DNA of 45,407 nt from Rikenellaceae bacterium (GTDB lineage Bacteria > Bacteroidota > Bacteroidia > Bacteroidales > UBA932). Numbering within the stretch: position 1 is the stretch's first letter; the number at the start of each line of letters is the position of its first letter. The notes under the pieces were generated by a model. It was not told where the DNA came from. It saw only the letters and a program-made list of their open reading frames with translations, and made no database searches. Location: positions 1-45,407 of the forward strand of contig JALFGP010000042.1 of the NCBI GenBank assembly GCA_022777205.1. Reading direction: 5' to 3'. Made by a program: the position numbers and the translations under genes. Of the stretch, positions 26,209 through 34,800 are shown piece by piece.

Positions 26209-26232
26209 TTTGCGAGTTTGTGAACTTTGTGC
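26209..26232 (-). promoter_or_regulatory. Candidate activator site: three TTTGYGM direct repeats
   Basis: On the plus strand TTTGCGA (26209), TTTGTGA (26217) and TTTGTGC (26226) follow each other with periods of 8 and 9 bases. Read on the minus strand the outermost repeat is GCACAAA, and it ends 49 bases before the -7 box. The plus-strand promoter has GCACAAA at exactly the same distance. Binding by the hybrid regulator encoded at 31843-35895 is inference. Confidence 0.4.
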
Positions 26233-26341
26233 TTTTGCCTTCATTTTTGTTCAAGACACTGCAAAATTTGTTGAAAGAAACCCCCTTTTGAATTTGTTTT
26301 GAACATTTTTCCAGAAAGTTTGTACAGAATCAAAGAAACAG

Positions 26342-26348
26342 GCACAAA
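26342..26348 (+). promoter_or_regulatory. GCACAAA element of the plus-strand promoter
   Basis: GCACAAA, followed by a second CAAAA, lies 49 bases upstream of TAACTTTG at 26398-26405. The divergent promoter has the same heptamer at the same distance. It may be the site for the shared regulator; the heptamer is short and A-rich, so chance remains possible. Confidence 0.35.
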
Positions 26349-26374
26349 AACAAAATATAATAATCAGCAAGAGG

Positions 26375-26388
26375 GGCTCCCGGGAGCC
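26375..26388. promoter_or_regulatory. Perfect 14-base palindrome in the -33 region
   Basis: GGCTCCCGGGAGCC is its own reverse complement. It ends 9 bases before the -7 box of the plus-strand promoter and so covers the place where a -33 box would be. The stretch around it is otherwise A/T-rich, which makes the GC palindrome stand out. It could be an operator; it is not a terminator because no T-run follows. Confidence 0.45.
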
Positions 26389-26397
26389 ATATCCGCA

Positions 26398-26405
26398 TAA
26401 CTTTG
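26398..26405 (+). promoter_or_regulatory. -7 box of the plus-strand promoter
   Basis: TAACTTTG, followed by CAA as in the opposite promoter, lies 27 bases before the ATG of the small protein. No -33 TTTG is present at the usual distance; the palindrome at 26375-26388 occupies it. Confidence 0.65.
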
Positions 26406-26432
26406 CAAAAAGAAATAAAACAAAATAGCACT

Positions 26433-26597
26433 ATGACTGAAAGGATCACAAACAGGGCTTTATCCTATGCCCCACCCACTCTGGAAATGAGTTGTTTCGA
26501 GAGTGAATGTTCAACTGTACTGCAATCTAATTTCGGCAGCACGGAAAATTATAACACTTGGAGCGGTGAAAACGGTGAAACAACTATGGACTGGTAA
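26433..26597 (+). CDS. Small 54-residue protein of the short Cys/Trp-ended Bacteroidota type
   Basis: The ATG at 26433 gives 54 residues; an upstream in-frame start at 26403 is unlikely because it would overlap the -7 box. Visible features: a basic N-terminus (MTERITNRALSY), a YAPPTLEMSCFESE core with a cysteine in an acidic setting, then a Gly/Asn/Glu-rich tail ending in aromatic DW. Short proteins with a Y-x-x-P-x-x-E-hydrophobic core, a Cys-Ser or similar pair, and a final Trp are, in my memory, common in front of secreted or fimbrillin-like genes in Bacteroidota and have no known role. It is the first gene after the promoter and ends 22 bases before a lipoprotein with a strong ribosome-binding site, so it is probably translated. 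No signal peptide is seen. Confidence 0.7.
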   Translation: MTERITNRALSYAPPTLEMSCFESECSTVLQSNFGSTENYNTWSGENGETTMDW

Positions 26598-26606
26598 TCT
26601 AATGAC

Positions 26607-26613
26607 AGGAGGT
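26607..26613 (+). promoter_or_regulatory. Strong Shine-Dalgarno site
   Basis: AGGAGGT stands 6 bases before the ATG at 26620. Such a site is rare in this window, and it fixes the start of the fimbrillin-like lipoprotein, ruling out the longer frame that begins at 26503 inside the small protein. Confidence 0.75.
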
Positions 26614-26619
26614 AAAATT

Positions 26620-28653
26620 ATGAAAACTAAAGCGATACTTTATTCTGCACTCGCACTCCTCGCGATTGCCTGCACCAAGGAGACTCTCGTTGAGAACAAT
26701 GAGAACAATGAAAACAATCAGGACCAGAATTCCAAGGTAACATACATTCCAATGGAACTTTCAGCTATGACTGAAGGAAGCAAAACCGTTTTGGGCGAAA
26801 TTTCGGCTGAAGGCATTGCTGTAAACTGGTTAAGCGCTGACCAAATATCCATTTTCGATAATGCTGAAGGGGCTAACAACCAGTTCACTATCAAGAGTTT
26901 AGAGAACGGGAATGCAGTTTTTTCAGGCGAGGTTCCTGCTGATGCCACTGAGTTTTATGCTCTTTATCCTCACAGAAATTCTAAGTTCGACAAAGTTAAT
27001 AAAGTTATCAGTTCTTATCTTGATCCGAACCAGCCGGCAAAACCTGGTTCTTTTGCTACGACATATGCCCATATGGCAGGTGTGCTCCAAGATAATACAA
27101 TAGAATTCAAGAATCTGTTCAATCACATCCAATTCACTATTGCCGACGATATTACAGACGTCAAGTCAATAACTCTTATGGGCAATAAAGGAGAAACTCT
27201 TGCAGGCTCATATGATGTTTCATTTAAGACAGGCGAACCAGTATTGAAAGCAACATCTCCTGAAATATATGTCACATTAAAAAGTTCTGGTGAAGAGGCT
27301 CTCAAACCTGGAGTTTATTATTTCTCTATATTTCCAACTAACTTCGAGAGTGGTTTTACAGTCATATTGTCTAAAACGGATGGGACTCAAAAGGCAATCT
27401 CGAAAAATACTGCAATCAATTTGAGTCAAAGAAATACAATTCTGTTGACTAAAACAGCAGAGTCGACCAAATACACAGACCATCTGAATTATTTTGTCAA
27501 GTACAATGACGGATTTGATATTGCTGTAGGCGATCCTGAAAAGGGTGGATACAAATTTAACAAAACGACTCATCCTGGTGGAAAGATGCTTCACGACGGC
27601 AAGTCAAATACAACGATTAAAGAGGATGGTGTTTATTTCATAGACAATGAGTCCAACAATATCAAAATTGACTACAATGACCTTGACAACTTGATTATTT
27701 GCGCTGTCAATTCAGGTAGTAAAGCCATCATCTCGAACGCGAGGGCGTTAAGACCTAAAACAAATGAAAATGGCGTATTGTTGTTTAAAAACATTGCAAT
27801 TACTTCGACAAGTTCTGATGTTATTCAACAACAGAGCGCTACTGCTACTCCAGGCACTACATTTGGCTACATTGTTTTTGACGAATGCACAATTAAGAAT
27901 CTGCAACGACACCTTATATATATTATAAATGCAGCTACGACAATCAAATCTGTATCAATCTCAAATTGTGATTACTCTGCAACAGGTTCCTACACTAATG
28001 ATAAGGGCGAGGTTGCAAACTCTTCAAGTTGTATAAGTTTTTCTAGTAAACAGTCTACCATTACTGATTTCTATGTTTACAATAATATTTTCTATTATTC
28101 GGGAAAAACGAATAGTGACGGTTCCATCAATTTTAGCGACTTTAAGATTTTAAATGCTCAAGCATCAACAGTTACAAATTGCAATGTATACAACAACACA
28201 ATTGACAGACTAAAAGTACCTAATGCTGGTCTTGTTTTGGGGTGCAAATTCACGTCTTGTAATGTATACAACAATCTGCTCAATGATGCAGTCCTCAGCT
28301 CTGCAAACGCGACTTTGGTAAATATTAAAAAACTAAATAACGTATTGACTCAGCCGAAAAGTGGAAATGTTACATTCAATTACTACTTCACAACTAGTGA
28401 AACATATGTCCTAAACCCCGGCAACATAAGCGGAGATAACATCCAGAAAGGTACACCTGTCAAATTGTCAGAAACTCCCCTTTCAGAAACTTGGGCTCCG
28501 GCAAACGGTGCTTATGGACCTTATAAAATCATACCTGTAGAATCCGGAAAAGATCCAGGTTCAAATATCATCGGTGCAGTACGCTGGGACACAGTTACAA
28601 AAGCCAACACAGCAGCCTACCGCTACGCCCCAAATGAGCTCGGCAGTTTCTGA
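26620..28653 (+). CDS. Fimbrillin-like lipoprotein with a C-terminal beta-helix-like region
   Basis: 677 residues from the ATG at 26620. The lipoprotein signal (ALALLAIAC, Cys18) is followed by an Asn/Glu-rich linker. Residues about 40-300 look like a fimbrillin (Mfa-like) domain: GSKTVLGE, VNWLSADQISIFDN, FSGEVPADATEFYALYPH. The second half (about 310-640) has repeated short strands rich in Asn and Thr (FKNIAITSTSSDVIQQ, FDECTIKNLQRHLIYI, NCNVYNNTIDRLK, SCNVYNNLLND), as in right-handed beta-helices and DUF4957/DUF5123-type glycan-associated proteins. No catalytic residues can be named. The gene is markedly A/T-richer than its neighbours, a sign of separate origin. It is likely co-transcribed with the fimbrillin-PL12 gene 34 bases downstream. 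A surface glycan-binding role is inferred. Confidence 0.75.
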   Translation: MKTKAILYSALALLAIACTKETLVENNENNENNQDQNSKVTYIPMELSAMTEGSKTVLGEISAEGIAVNWLSADQISIFDNAEGANNQFTIKSLENGNAVFSGEVPADATEFYALYPHRNSKFDKVNKVISSYLDPNQPAKPGSFATTYAHMAGVLQDNTIEFKNLFNHIQFTIADDITDVKSITLMGNKGETLAGSYDVSFKTGEPVLKATSPEIYVTLKSSGEEALKPGVYYFSIFPTNFESGFTVILSKTDGTQKAISKNTAINLSQRNTILLTKTAESTKYTDHLNYFVKYNDGFDIAVGDPEKGGYKFNKTTHPGGKMLHDGKSNTTIKEDGVYFIDNESNNIKIDYNDLDNLIICAVNSGSKAIISNARALRPKTNENGVLLFKNIAITSTSSDVIQQQSATATPGTTFGYIVFDECTIKNLQRHLIYIINAATTIKSVSISNCDYSATGSYTNDKGEVANSSSCISFSSKQSTITDFYVYNNIFYYSGKTNSDGSINFSDFKILNAQASTVTNCNVYNNTIDRLKVPNAGLVLGCKFTSCNVYNNLLNDAVLSSANATLVNIKKLNNVLTQPKSGNVTFNYYFTTSETYVLNPGNISGDNIQKGTPVKLSETPLSETWAPANGAYGPYKIIPVESGKDPGSNIIGAVRWDTVTKANTAAYRYAPNELGSF

Positions 28654-28687
28654 GAGAAAGCAGACTGACCACTAAAACACAGGGTTG

Positions 28688-31570
28688 ATGACCACAATCA
28701 AGTCTATAATAAATTTGATGGCGACTGCAAGCTGGATTGCAGTCGCCATTGTTTCCTGCAGCAGGGAGCAACTGGCTCCGGACATAGGCAGGAAAGATAC
28801 TGCGGAAATCAGGTTCACTTCGACCTACCTAAGTTCCAAGACCAAACTTGAGGGCGGAGATGTCATCTGGAGCGAGGGTGACCGGATTGCAGTGACCTAT
28901 CTCGCTTCCAGCTCCTGGGCATCATCCCTCAGCAACTCCGAGCCTCTCACCCAGGACTGCGAGCTTGCTGAATTCACCGTGCCCGTGGAACTGAGCGCAT
29001 CCATCAGCAGCAAAACCCGTTTCTATGCAGTCTATCCCCCTTCGGCCGTGGATGCCGTAACGAGCGAAATCCCAAGCATCATCGTCACCGTACCCACTGT
29101 CCAGAGCCCCTCAGACTGCAATTTTGACAAGGAAGCTGACCTGATGTGGGCCTATTCCGAGAAGACCTACTCCGCAATACCCGAGGAGAGCGTGCCCCTC
29201 ATCTGGGACCGTCCCCTCGCCCATCTGGACCTGAGCATCAAATCTTTGGGAATCAGCGCCGAAGAGAGCATAGAGAGCATAGTCCTCAGCTCCGGCTCCA
29301 ACATAGCCGGCAAATGCACACTGGCGCTCCAGAGCGGCAAGTTAAGTGTTGCAGAGGGCAGCACCAGCATCAGCATAGACCCGTCAAATCTCAGTCTCAG
29401 CGCAGCAGGAGACCTGCACTTCCTTGTACCTATGATTGCCGGCAGCATTTCTTCGCTCAGCGTGGACATCAACACTCAGGCCGGTTGCTACAGCAAGACA
29501 GTCAATTCCACACTTGCACTGATGGCCAATCGCCGCAATCCCATCACCTTGGATTTCAGCGGCATAGAACCGGTCGGAGGTGTGGACCCGGAAAAGGAAG
29601 CACTGGTGAACAGCCGCATCTTCGGGATTATGAACCTCGACGGGAACGGTCTGGAGGAGGTCAAAGCCTGCTATGAGGCCGGACGTCTGTACGATGCCGC
29701 AGTTGCCCTGAAGGCTTATTGGCAGAAGAGGACCACTCCGGTAAATCCGGACGTGAATCTTGGGAACACCAACCTGTCTGACTCTGACAGGCATATTGCA
29801 GACCAGGCACTGAAGGAAAACGGCTACAGGTTCTATGTGAAGAACTACGAGGAGGGCACAGATGCGCAAGGCAATGACATCTATTATTCATTTATGGCCT
29901 CCGACGGCAGCATAGACTGGAACATTCTCCCGACCACGGAGACTCAGTTTGCACTGCAGAAATTCCGCCACCAATGGATAGAATCCCAGGCAAAGGCATA
30001 CTGGTGCACAAAGGACGAGAAATATGTCCGGGCGATTGAAGAGGTCTATTCCGACTTTCTCAAGACCTTCCCCTGCCCTGGAGCGGAAACCGGCTCGTAT
30101 AGCCTCAAGGAACACGAGTGGAAGGACATCTGGACCGATTTGCAAGCCACTTCCCGCACAACCGCCTATCTGAATGTGCTGAACTGGTGCATAGGTGCCG
30201 AGAGCCTGAGTCCGGGCTTTCTTACCCACCTGCTCACCTCGCTTTACGACACTGTGGAGTGCATAAGGGCAAATACTTACCATAAAGAGGCGAGCAACCA
30301 CAGGCTGTTCGAGGTGGAGGCCGTGTATTATGCTGCAGTACTCCTTCCTGAGTTCAAGGCGGCAGAAGATTGGGAGAGCAAGTCATATACTGATATGGAG
30401 AAACAGATTGGGATTCAGTTCGCCAAGGACGGTATGCAGAACGAGATGGACCCGAGCTATCATATCTCTGTTATTTCCACGTTCTACAATATGTACAATC
30501 TGGCTTTGAACAACGACCGGGGAGGAAAAATGCCTTCGGGATATGTGGAAAGACTCAGAAAGGCCTGCGAATTCGTGAGGGACATTATGTATCCGGACTA
30601 TTCGCTTGAGAATTTCAATGACACGAGGGCCAAGGGATGGGACAAGAGCGTGCTGAAGAAGAATTTCACCAAGTATGCAACGCTCTTCCCGGACGACGGG
30701 ACTTTCCTCTGGATGGCAAATGAACGCAAACAGGGCACTGCACCGACGGGGACATACCAAAGCTATCCTCATTCTGGCTGGCATATTTTCCGCAGCGGAT
30801 GGACGGCTTCTGACCAGATGCTCATACTTAAGAACAATTATAATGAATTCGGGTGGTGGCACTGCCAGCCGGACAACGGGACCATCAGTCTGTACCGTAA
30901 CGGCAGACACTTCCTGCCGGATTCCGGGGTTTACACTTATGGAGGTTCCGCAGGTGAAGACGAGATTAGGGAAAGTTTCAGATCGACGGCTATGCACAAC
31001 ACCATTACGCTTGACGGGAAGACTCTTACTACTATGCTCGGAAAGTGCGTCAAGGAAAGCCGGGGTGAGGATGTGAATATGGTCAAGGTCAGCAATGCTT
31101 CTTATTCAACGCTGAGCCACGAAAGGAGTGTTTTCCATCTCAAGAGCCAGGGTGTATTCGTAATCCTGGACAAGGCTGAGGGTACTGCTACGGGTTCCGT
31201 GGACCTGCACTGGCATTTCTGCCCGGGCACTGTGAATTTTGAGAGAATAGACGGGGCGTTCGGAGCGACGACTGCCTTTGGGGATGGCAATGATATGCAT
31301 TTCAGGACTTTCTGCTTCGACGGGACTTCGGCCGTTAGCAGTTTCATTTCCAGCACGGGAACGTCCTGGACATCAGATGTAATCGGTTCAAAGACAGAGC
31401 GGCCTTGCTGCTCCGTGGGCATCACAAAATCGGGCTCCAATGCTGTGCATTTCGTGAGTGTAATCGTCCCTGTCTCCACTCTGAGTACTCTCCCAAGCAT
31501 AACAGCTTCCCTCTCCGACTCAAATATGACAGTAAGCATAAACGGCTATTCCACCGTTTTGTCATTATAA
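28688..31570 (+). CDS. Lipoprotein fusing a fimbrillin-like domain to a PL12 heparinase III-type lyase
   Basis: 960 residues from the ATG at 28688 (a TTG one codon earlier is less likely). A lipoprotein signal (WIAVAIVSC, Cys24) leads into a fimbrillin-like domain (about 38-290: SSKTKLEGGDVIWSEGDRIAV, FYAVYPPSA, PLAHLDLSIKSL). A short linker (GGVDPEKEALVNS) joins a complete PL12 enzyme from about residue 305: N537 (EASNHRLFE), Y591 (DPSYHIS) and H725 (WWHCQPDNGTISLY), with the same 54-residue Asn-Tyr spacing as the other two PL12 enzymes. It is closer to the lipoprotein PL12 at 23966 than to the periplasmic one (shared YPDYS, NDTRA, SVLKKNFTKY-type blocks). Predicted to sit at the cell surface and cut heparan sulfate. 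I know of no described enzyme with this architecture. Confidence 0.88.
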   Translation: MTTIKSIINLMATASWIAVAIVSCSREQLAPDIGRKDTAEIRFTSTYLSSKTKLEGGDVIWSEGDRIAVTYLASSSWASSLSNSEPLTQDCELAEFTVPVELSASISSKTRFYAVYPPSAVDAVTSEIPSIIVTVPTVQSPSDCNFDKEADLMWAYSEKTYSAIPEESVPLIWDRPLAHLDLSIKSLGISAEESIESIVLSSGSNIAGKCTLALQSGKLSVAEGSTSISIDPSNLSLSAAGDLHFLVPMIAGSISSLSVDINTQAGCYSKTVNSTLALMANRRNPITLDFSGIEPVGGVDPEKEALVNSRIFGIMNLDGNGLEEVKACYEAGRLYDAAVALKAYWQKRTTPVNPDVNLGNTNLSDSDRHIADQALKENGYRFYVKNYEEGTDAQGNDIYYSFMASDGSIDWNILPTTETQFALQKFRHQWIESQAKAYWCTKDEKYVRAIEEVYSDFLKTFPCPGAETGSYSLKEHEWKDIWTDLQATSRTTAYLNVLNWCIGAESLSPGFLTHLLTSLYDTVECIRANTYHKEASNHRLFEVEAVYYAAVLLPEFKAAEDWESKSYTDMEKQIGIQFAKDGMQNEMDPSYHISVISTFYNMYNLALNNDRGGKMPSGYVERLRKACEFVRDIMYPDYSLENFNDTRAKGWDKSVLKKNFTKYATLFPDDGTFLWMANERKQGTAPTGTYQSYPHSGWHIFRSGWTASDQMLILKNNYNEFGWWHCQPDNGTISLYRNGRHFLPDSGVYTYGGSAGEDEIRESFRSTAMHNTITLDGKTLTTMLGKCVKESRGEDVNMVKVSNASYSTLSHERSVFHLKSQGVFVILDKAEGTATGSVDLHWHFCPGTVNFERIDGAFGATTAFGDGNDMHFRTFCFDGTSAVSSFISSTGTSWTSDVIGSKTERPCCSVGITKSGSNAVHFVSVIVPVSTLSTLPSITASLSDSNMTVSINGYSTVLSL

Positions 31571-31584
31571 ATAGGTTTTTGCAA

Positions 31585-31613
31585 AAGAGCCATTCGCGTC
31601 GCGAATGGCTCTT
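31585..31613. terminator. Bidirectional hairpin terminator
   Basis: AAGAGCCATTCG (31585-31596) and CGAATGGCTCTT (31602-31613) form a 12-bp stem with a 5-base loop. It lies 14 bases after the fimbrillin-PL12 stop. On the minus strand the stem is followed by TTTT, so it may also end the regulator transcript coming from the other side. Confidence 0.65.
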
Positions 31614-31694
31614 GTTATGTACATCAGCGTAGGAGCGCTCTCCCTACATTAAAATCCTTTACAAAGGTATACTAAATAAGTTAATAAATACAAA

Positions 31695-31845
31695 CGTCAT
31701 TGCCGGCTTGACCGGCAATCTCACGCCTTTGGATCCCCGGTCAAGCCGGGGATGACGTTGATGGTCAAGCCGGGGATGACGACGAGGGCCGGGGATGACG
31801 GTGCGGGGCTTTCGTCATTGCCGGCCCCGACCGGCAATCTCGTCA
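31695..31845. repeat. REP-like palindromic repeat cluster
   Basis: Five related units made from CGTCATTGCCGG and its inverse CCGGGGATGACG: CGTCATTGCCGGCTTGACC at 31695, GGATCCCCGGTCAAGCCGGG at 31731, a GGTCAAGCCGGGGATGACG unit at 31763, a short GGCCGGGGATGACG unit at 31787, and CGTCATTGCCGGCCCCGACC at 31813. Each unit can fold back on itself and units pair with each other. The cluster fills the gap between two convergent genes and its last unit runs into the stop codon of the regulator gene. Such elements recur in many genomes; no coding function is seen. Confidence 0.75.
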
Positions 31846-34800
31846 GCGATGTTTCTTGCTCCATTCAGTCGGCAAGCATCCCATATATTTCTTGAAGCTG
31901 GTGGCGAAATAGGACGGAGTGCTGAAGCCCACCCGGTCGCTGATTTCGGAGATGCTGTAACGTCCGTCTTCGAGCAGCCTGCACGCCTCCTTGAACCTTA
32001 CCTTGCGGATGAAATCGAGGGCTGATTCTCCTGTGAGAGACTTAAGCTTCAGATGGAGGTTGGAACGGCTCATATTCATCTGCTGGGCAAAATCCTCGGT
32101 TGAGAATTCGGCGTTGTCTATGTTTTTCTCCACCACTTCAACCGCCTTTTTGAGAATCTGCTCATCCAAAGCATTGAAACTCAACTTCTCCGGTTCAATC
32201 TCCAAGGAAGTGGTAGTCCTGTCCATCATCCTTGTTAGAGTGCGCATCACATTTCGGATTTTGGCCACCAGCAGGGAAAGAGACACCGGCTTCGGGATGA
32301 AATCGTCAGCTCCGGCCTTCATAGCCTCCAGATGGTATTCCTTATCCACCCTTGTAGAGACCATAATTACAGGGATATGGGCCGTGTCAGAACTGTGCTT
32401 GACCGTCGAACAGAACTTGAGTCCGTCCATCACAGGCATTGACAAATCAGTCACAATCAAATCCGGCTTGAACTCTTTCATCTTCTCCAGCGCATCGGCC
32501 CCGTTGACAGCCTGCTCCACAATGAAATATCTCGAAAGTCCCCGGGACATATATTTCCTCACCTCCTCATTATCCTCCACCATAAGCAGTTTCACATTCA
32601 AGGTCGAAGCCTGGCTCTCCTCGGTCACTTCCTCCAGGTCTGTAGAATCATCTATGAACATATCCCTGGCCCTGATTGCCCTAAGTTCGGCATTTTCATC
32701 GTCAGGAGCAATTTCCTCCTTGGAATAAAGGCTCAGGTTCTGAGGGAAGGTTACGGTGAATGTGCTTCCCTTACCCAGTTCGCTGTCCAATGTTATGGTG
32801 CCGTGGTGCAATTCAACAAGCCTGCGCACCAGAGATAGTCCGATGCCGCTGCCCCTGCTGTCCTGATCCAGACGGTAGAAACGCTCAAAAATATGCTCCT
32901 TTTCCTCATCAGGGATGCCAGAACCGGTATCTCGCACCTCAAGCACCAGATTTTCCGGAGTGAGTGTGGCACTAACGCTGACCTTGCCAGCATCGGTGTA
33001 TTTGAAGGCATTGGAAAGCAGGTTGGTGAGAATAAGTTCCAGATACTGTCCGTCTATATATGGCATTTTGCCTTCCAGATTTCCCACATAGCTGTATTTC
33101 AATCTTTTACGTATGGCAAGCTTATCATAATAAGAACAAATCTCCTTGATAATCTTCCATGCATCTTCACGGCGTACCTTAAGCTTGAACACATCCAGCT
33201 CTGCCCTCCTGTAATCCATAAGCTGGTTCACGAGGTGCAGCAGCCTCTGGGCATTGCGCTCCACATACCTCAGCTGCTTGCGCATCCACGGGTCACTGCT
33301 GCGCGCTACCATCTCAGTGAGAGGATTCAGGATGAAGGTCAGAGGAGTGCGCATCTCGTGGGAGATATTGATGTAGAACTTCATCTTCATCTGGTGCATA
33401 TCTTCCTGGTGCACCTTCTCCTGTCTCGCGAGCTCAAGCCTGCCCTCTTCTTCCTTGCGTCTTATCGCAAATATGAAAATGCCGGCTAAGGCTGCCACAA
33501 CCATCAAACCGAAGAGTATTCGCGCCCAAACCGTATTGTACCATATAGGTTTCACCACAATGTCGAGTTGAAGCGGTTCCTCATTCCATTTCCCGTCATT
33601 GTTGGCAGCTTTGACCAGAAGCTTGTATTTACCGTGGTGAAGGTTCGAGAGTATTATGCTGCGGCCCTCTGTAGTGTGCCAGTTCCTGTCATAGCCCTCA
33701 AGCTTGTACGAAAAAGTGTTGTGGTGCCAAGAGAGGTAGTTGGGTACAGAAACGCGCAGGGATATGGAATTCATATCGTGAGGCAGGACTATGCGTTCGG
33801 TAAAGGCTATTCCCTGCTCGAGTATGCCGCTGCCGTCACCGGGACGAATTTCCACACCGGAAACTTCCAGTCTGGAAATCTGGGGTTTTGGAGTGAAAGG
33901 ATTGTCCTCCATCTGCTCCGGACGGAAAGTGGTGATGCCCTGGACACCTCCGAAAAGCATACGGCCGTTCTTAAGGCAAAGATGTGCCCCGGGATTGAAC
34001 TGGTTGCCCGGCAGACCGTCTTCGAGAGTATAGTTGCGGAAATGTCCGGAAAGCGGATTGAAACAGCAGAGCCCTCTGTCCGTGCTTATCCAAAGCCTTC
34101 CAAAACGGTCCTCCTCCATTCCGCTGACTATGTCGGAAGGCAGTCCGTCTTTCGAGGTAAAGGAGGCGAATTCATTTTTGGCAGGCCTCCAGCAGTAGAG
34201 TCCGTTGCGTGTACCTATCCACACGAGTTTGGTGGAAGTCTCACATAAGCACTGAACAAACGCCTCTCCAAGTTCAGGACAGGCCTTGCAGAAATCCAGA
34301 GCCTTGAGCTTTCCAGAGGTAGTGTCAAAGACTCCGAGTCCTTGTTCAAGTCCCACCCATAGCCTTCCAGCCGAATCATTCAGAAGAGTCCTCACGCTCC
34401 AGTCAGAAAGCGGATTGCCGTCTGCATCGTAATCGCAGGAGGTGAAAACCGATGTGCCCGGGTCAAAAGATTTCAGCCCTTCAAGGGTGCCCACCCATAC
34501 TCTTCCTTGCGGAGCAGGAGCGAGGGCATAGACGTCAAGAGGATTGGGAGTGTCTGAATCATAGGGGGATAGCCGTCCGAGATGCCTGTCTACCCTTGAA
34601 AGACCTCCGGCGTGGGCCCCCACAAAAATGGTCCCGTTGCGGTTGTCCACAAATATGGCTTTAATGTCGTCCGACTCAAGTTTTTCACGACCGGTGTCCC
34701 TCAGCTTATAGACTGAAAACCGGCCGCTTTTCTGGTCGAAACAATTGAGTCCGCCACTGTTGGTACCTATCCAGACAAAGCCCTGATTGTCTTCCGCAAA

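Noticed and set aside
26375..26388. Terminator
   Set aside because: The palindrome has no T-run on either side and sits between a promoter's upstream element and its -7 box.
26503..26619. Earlier start for the fimbrillin-like lipoprotein
   Set aside because: It would overlap the small protein in another frame and bury the lipoprotein signal; the ATG at 26620 has AGGAGGT 6 bases before it.
31695..31845. CRISPR array
   Set aside because: The units are palindromic, of unequal length, partly truncated, and have no regular spacers; no cas genes are nearby.
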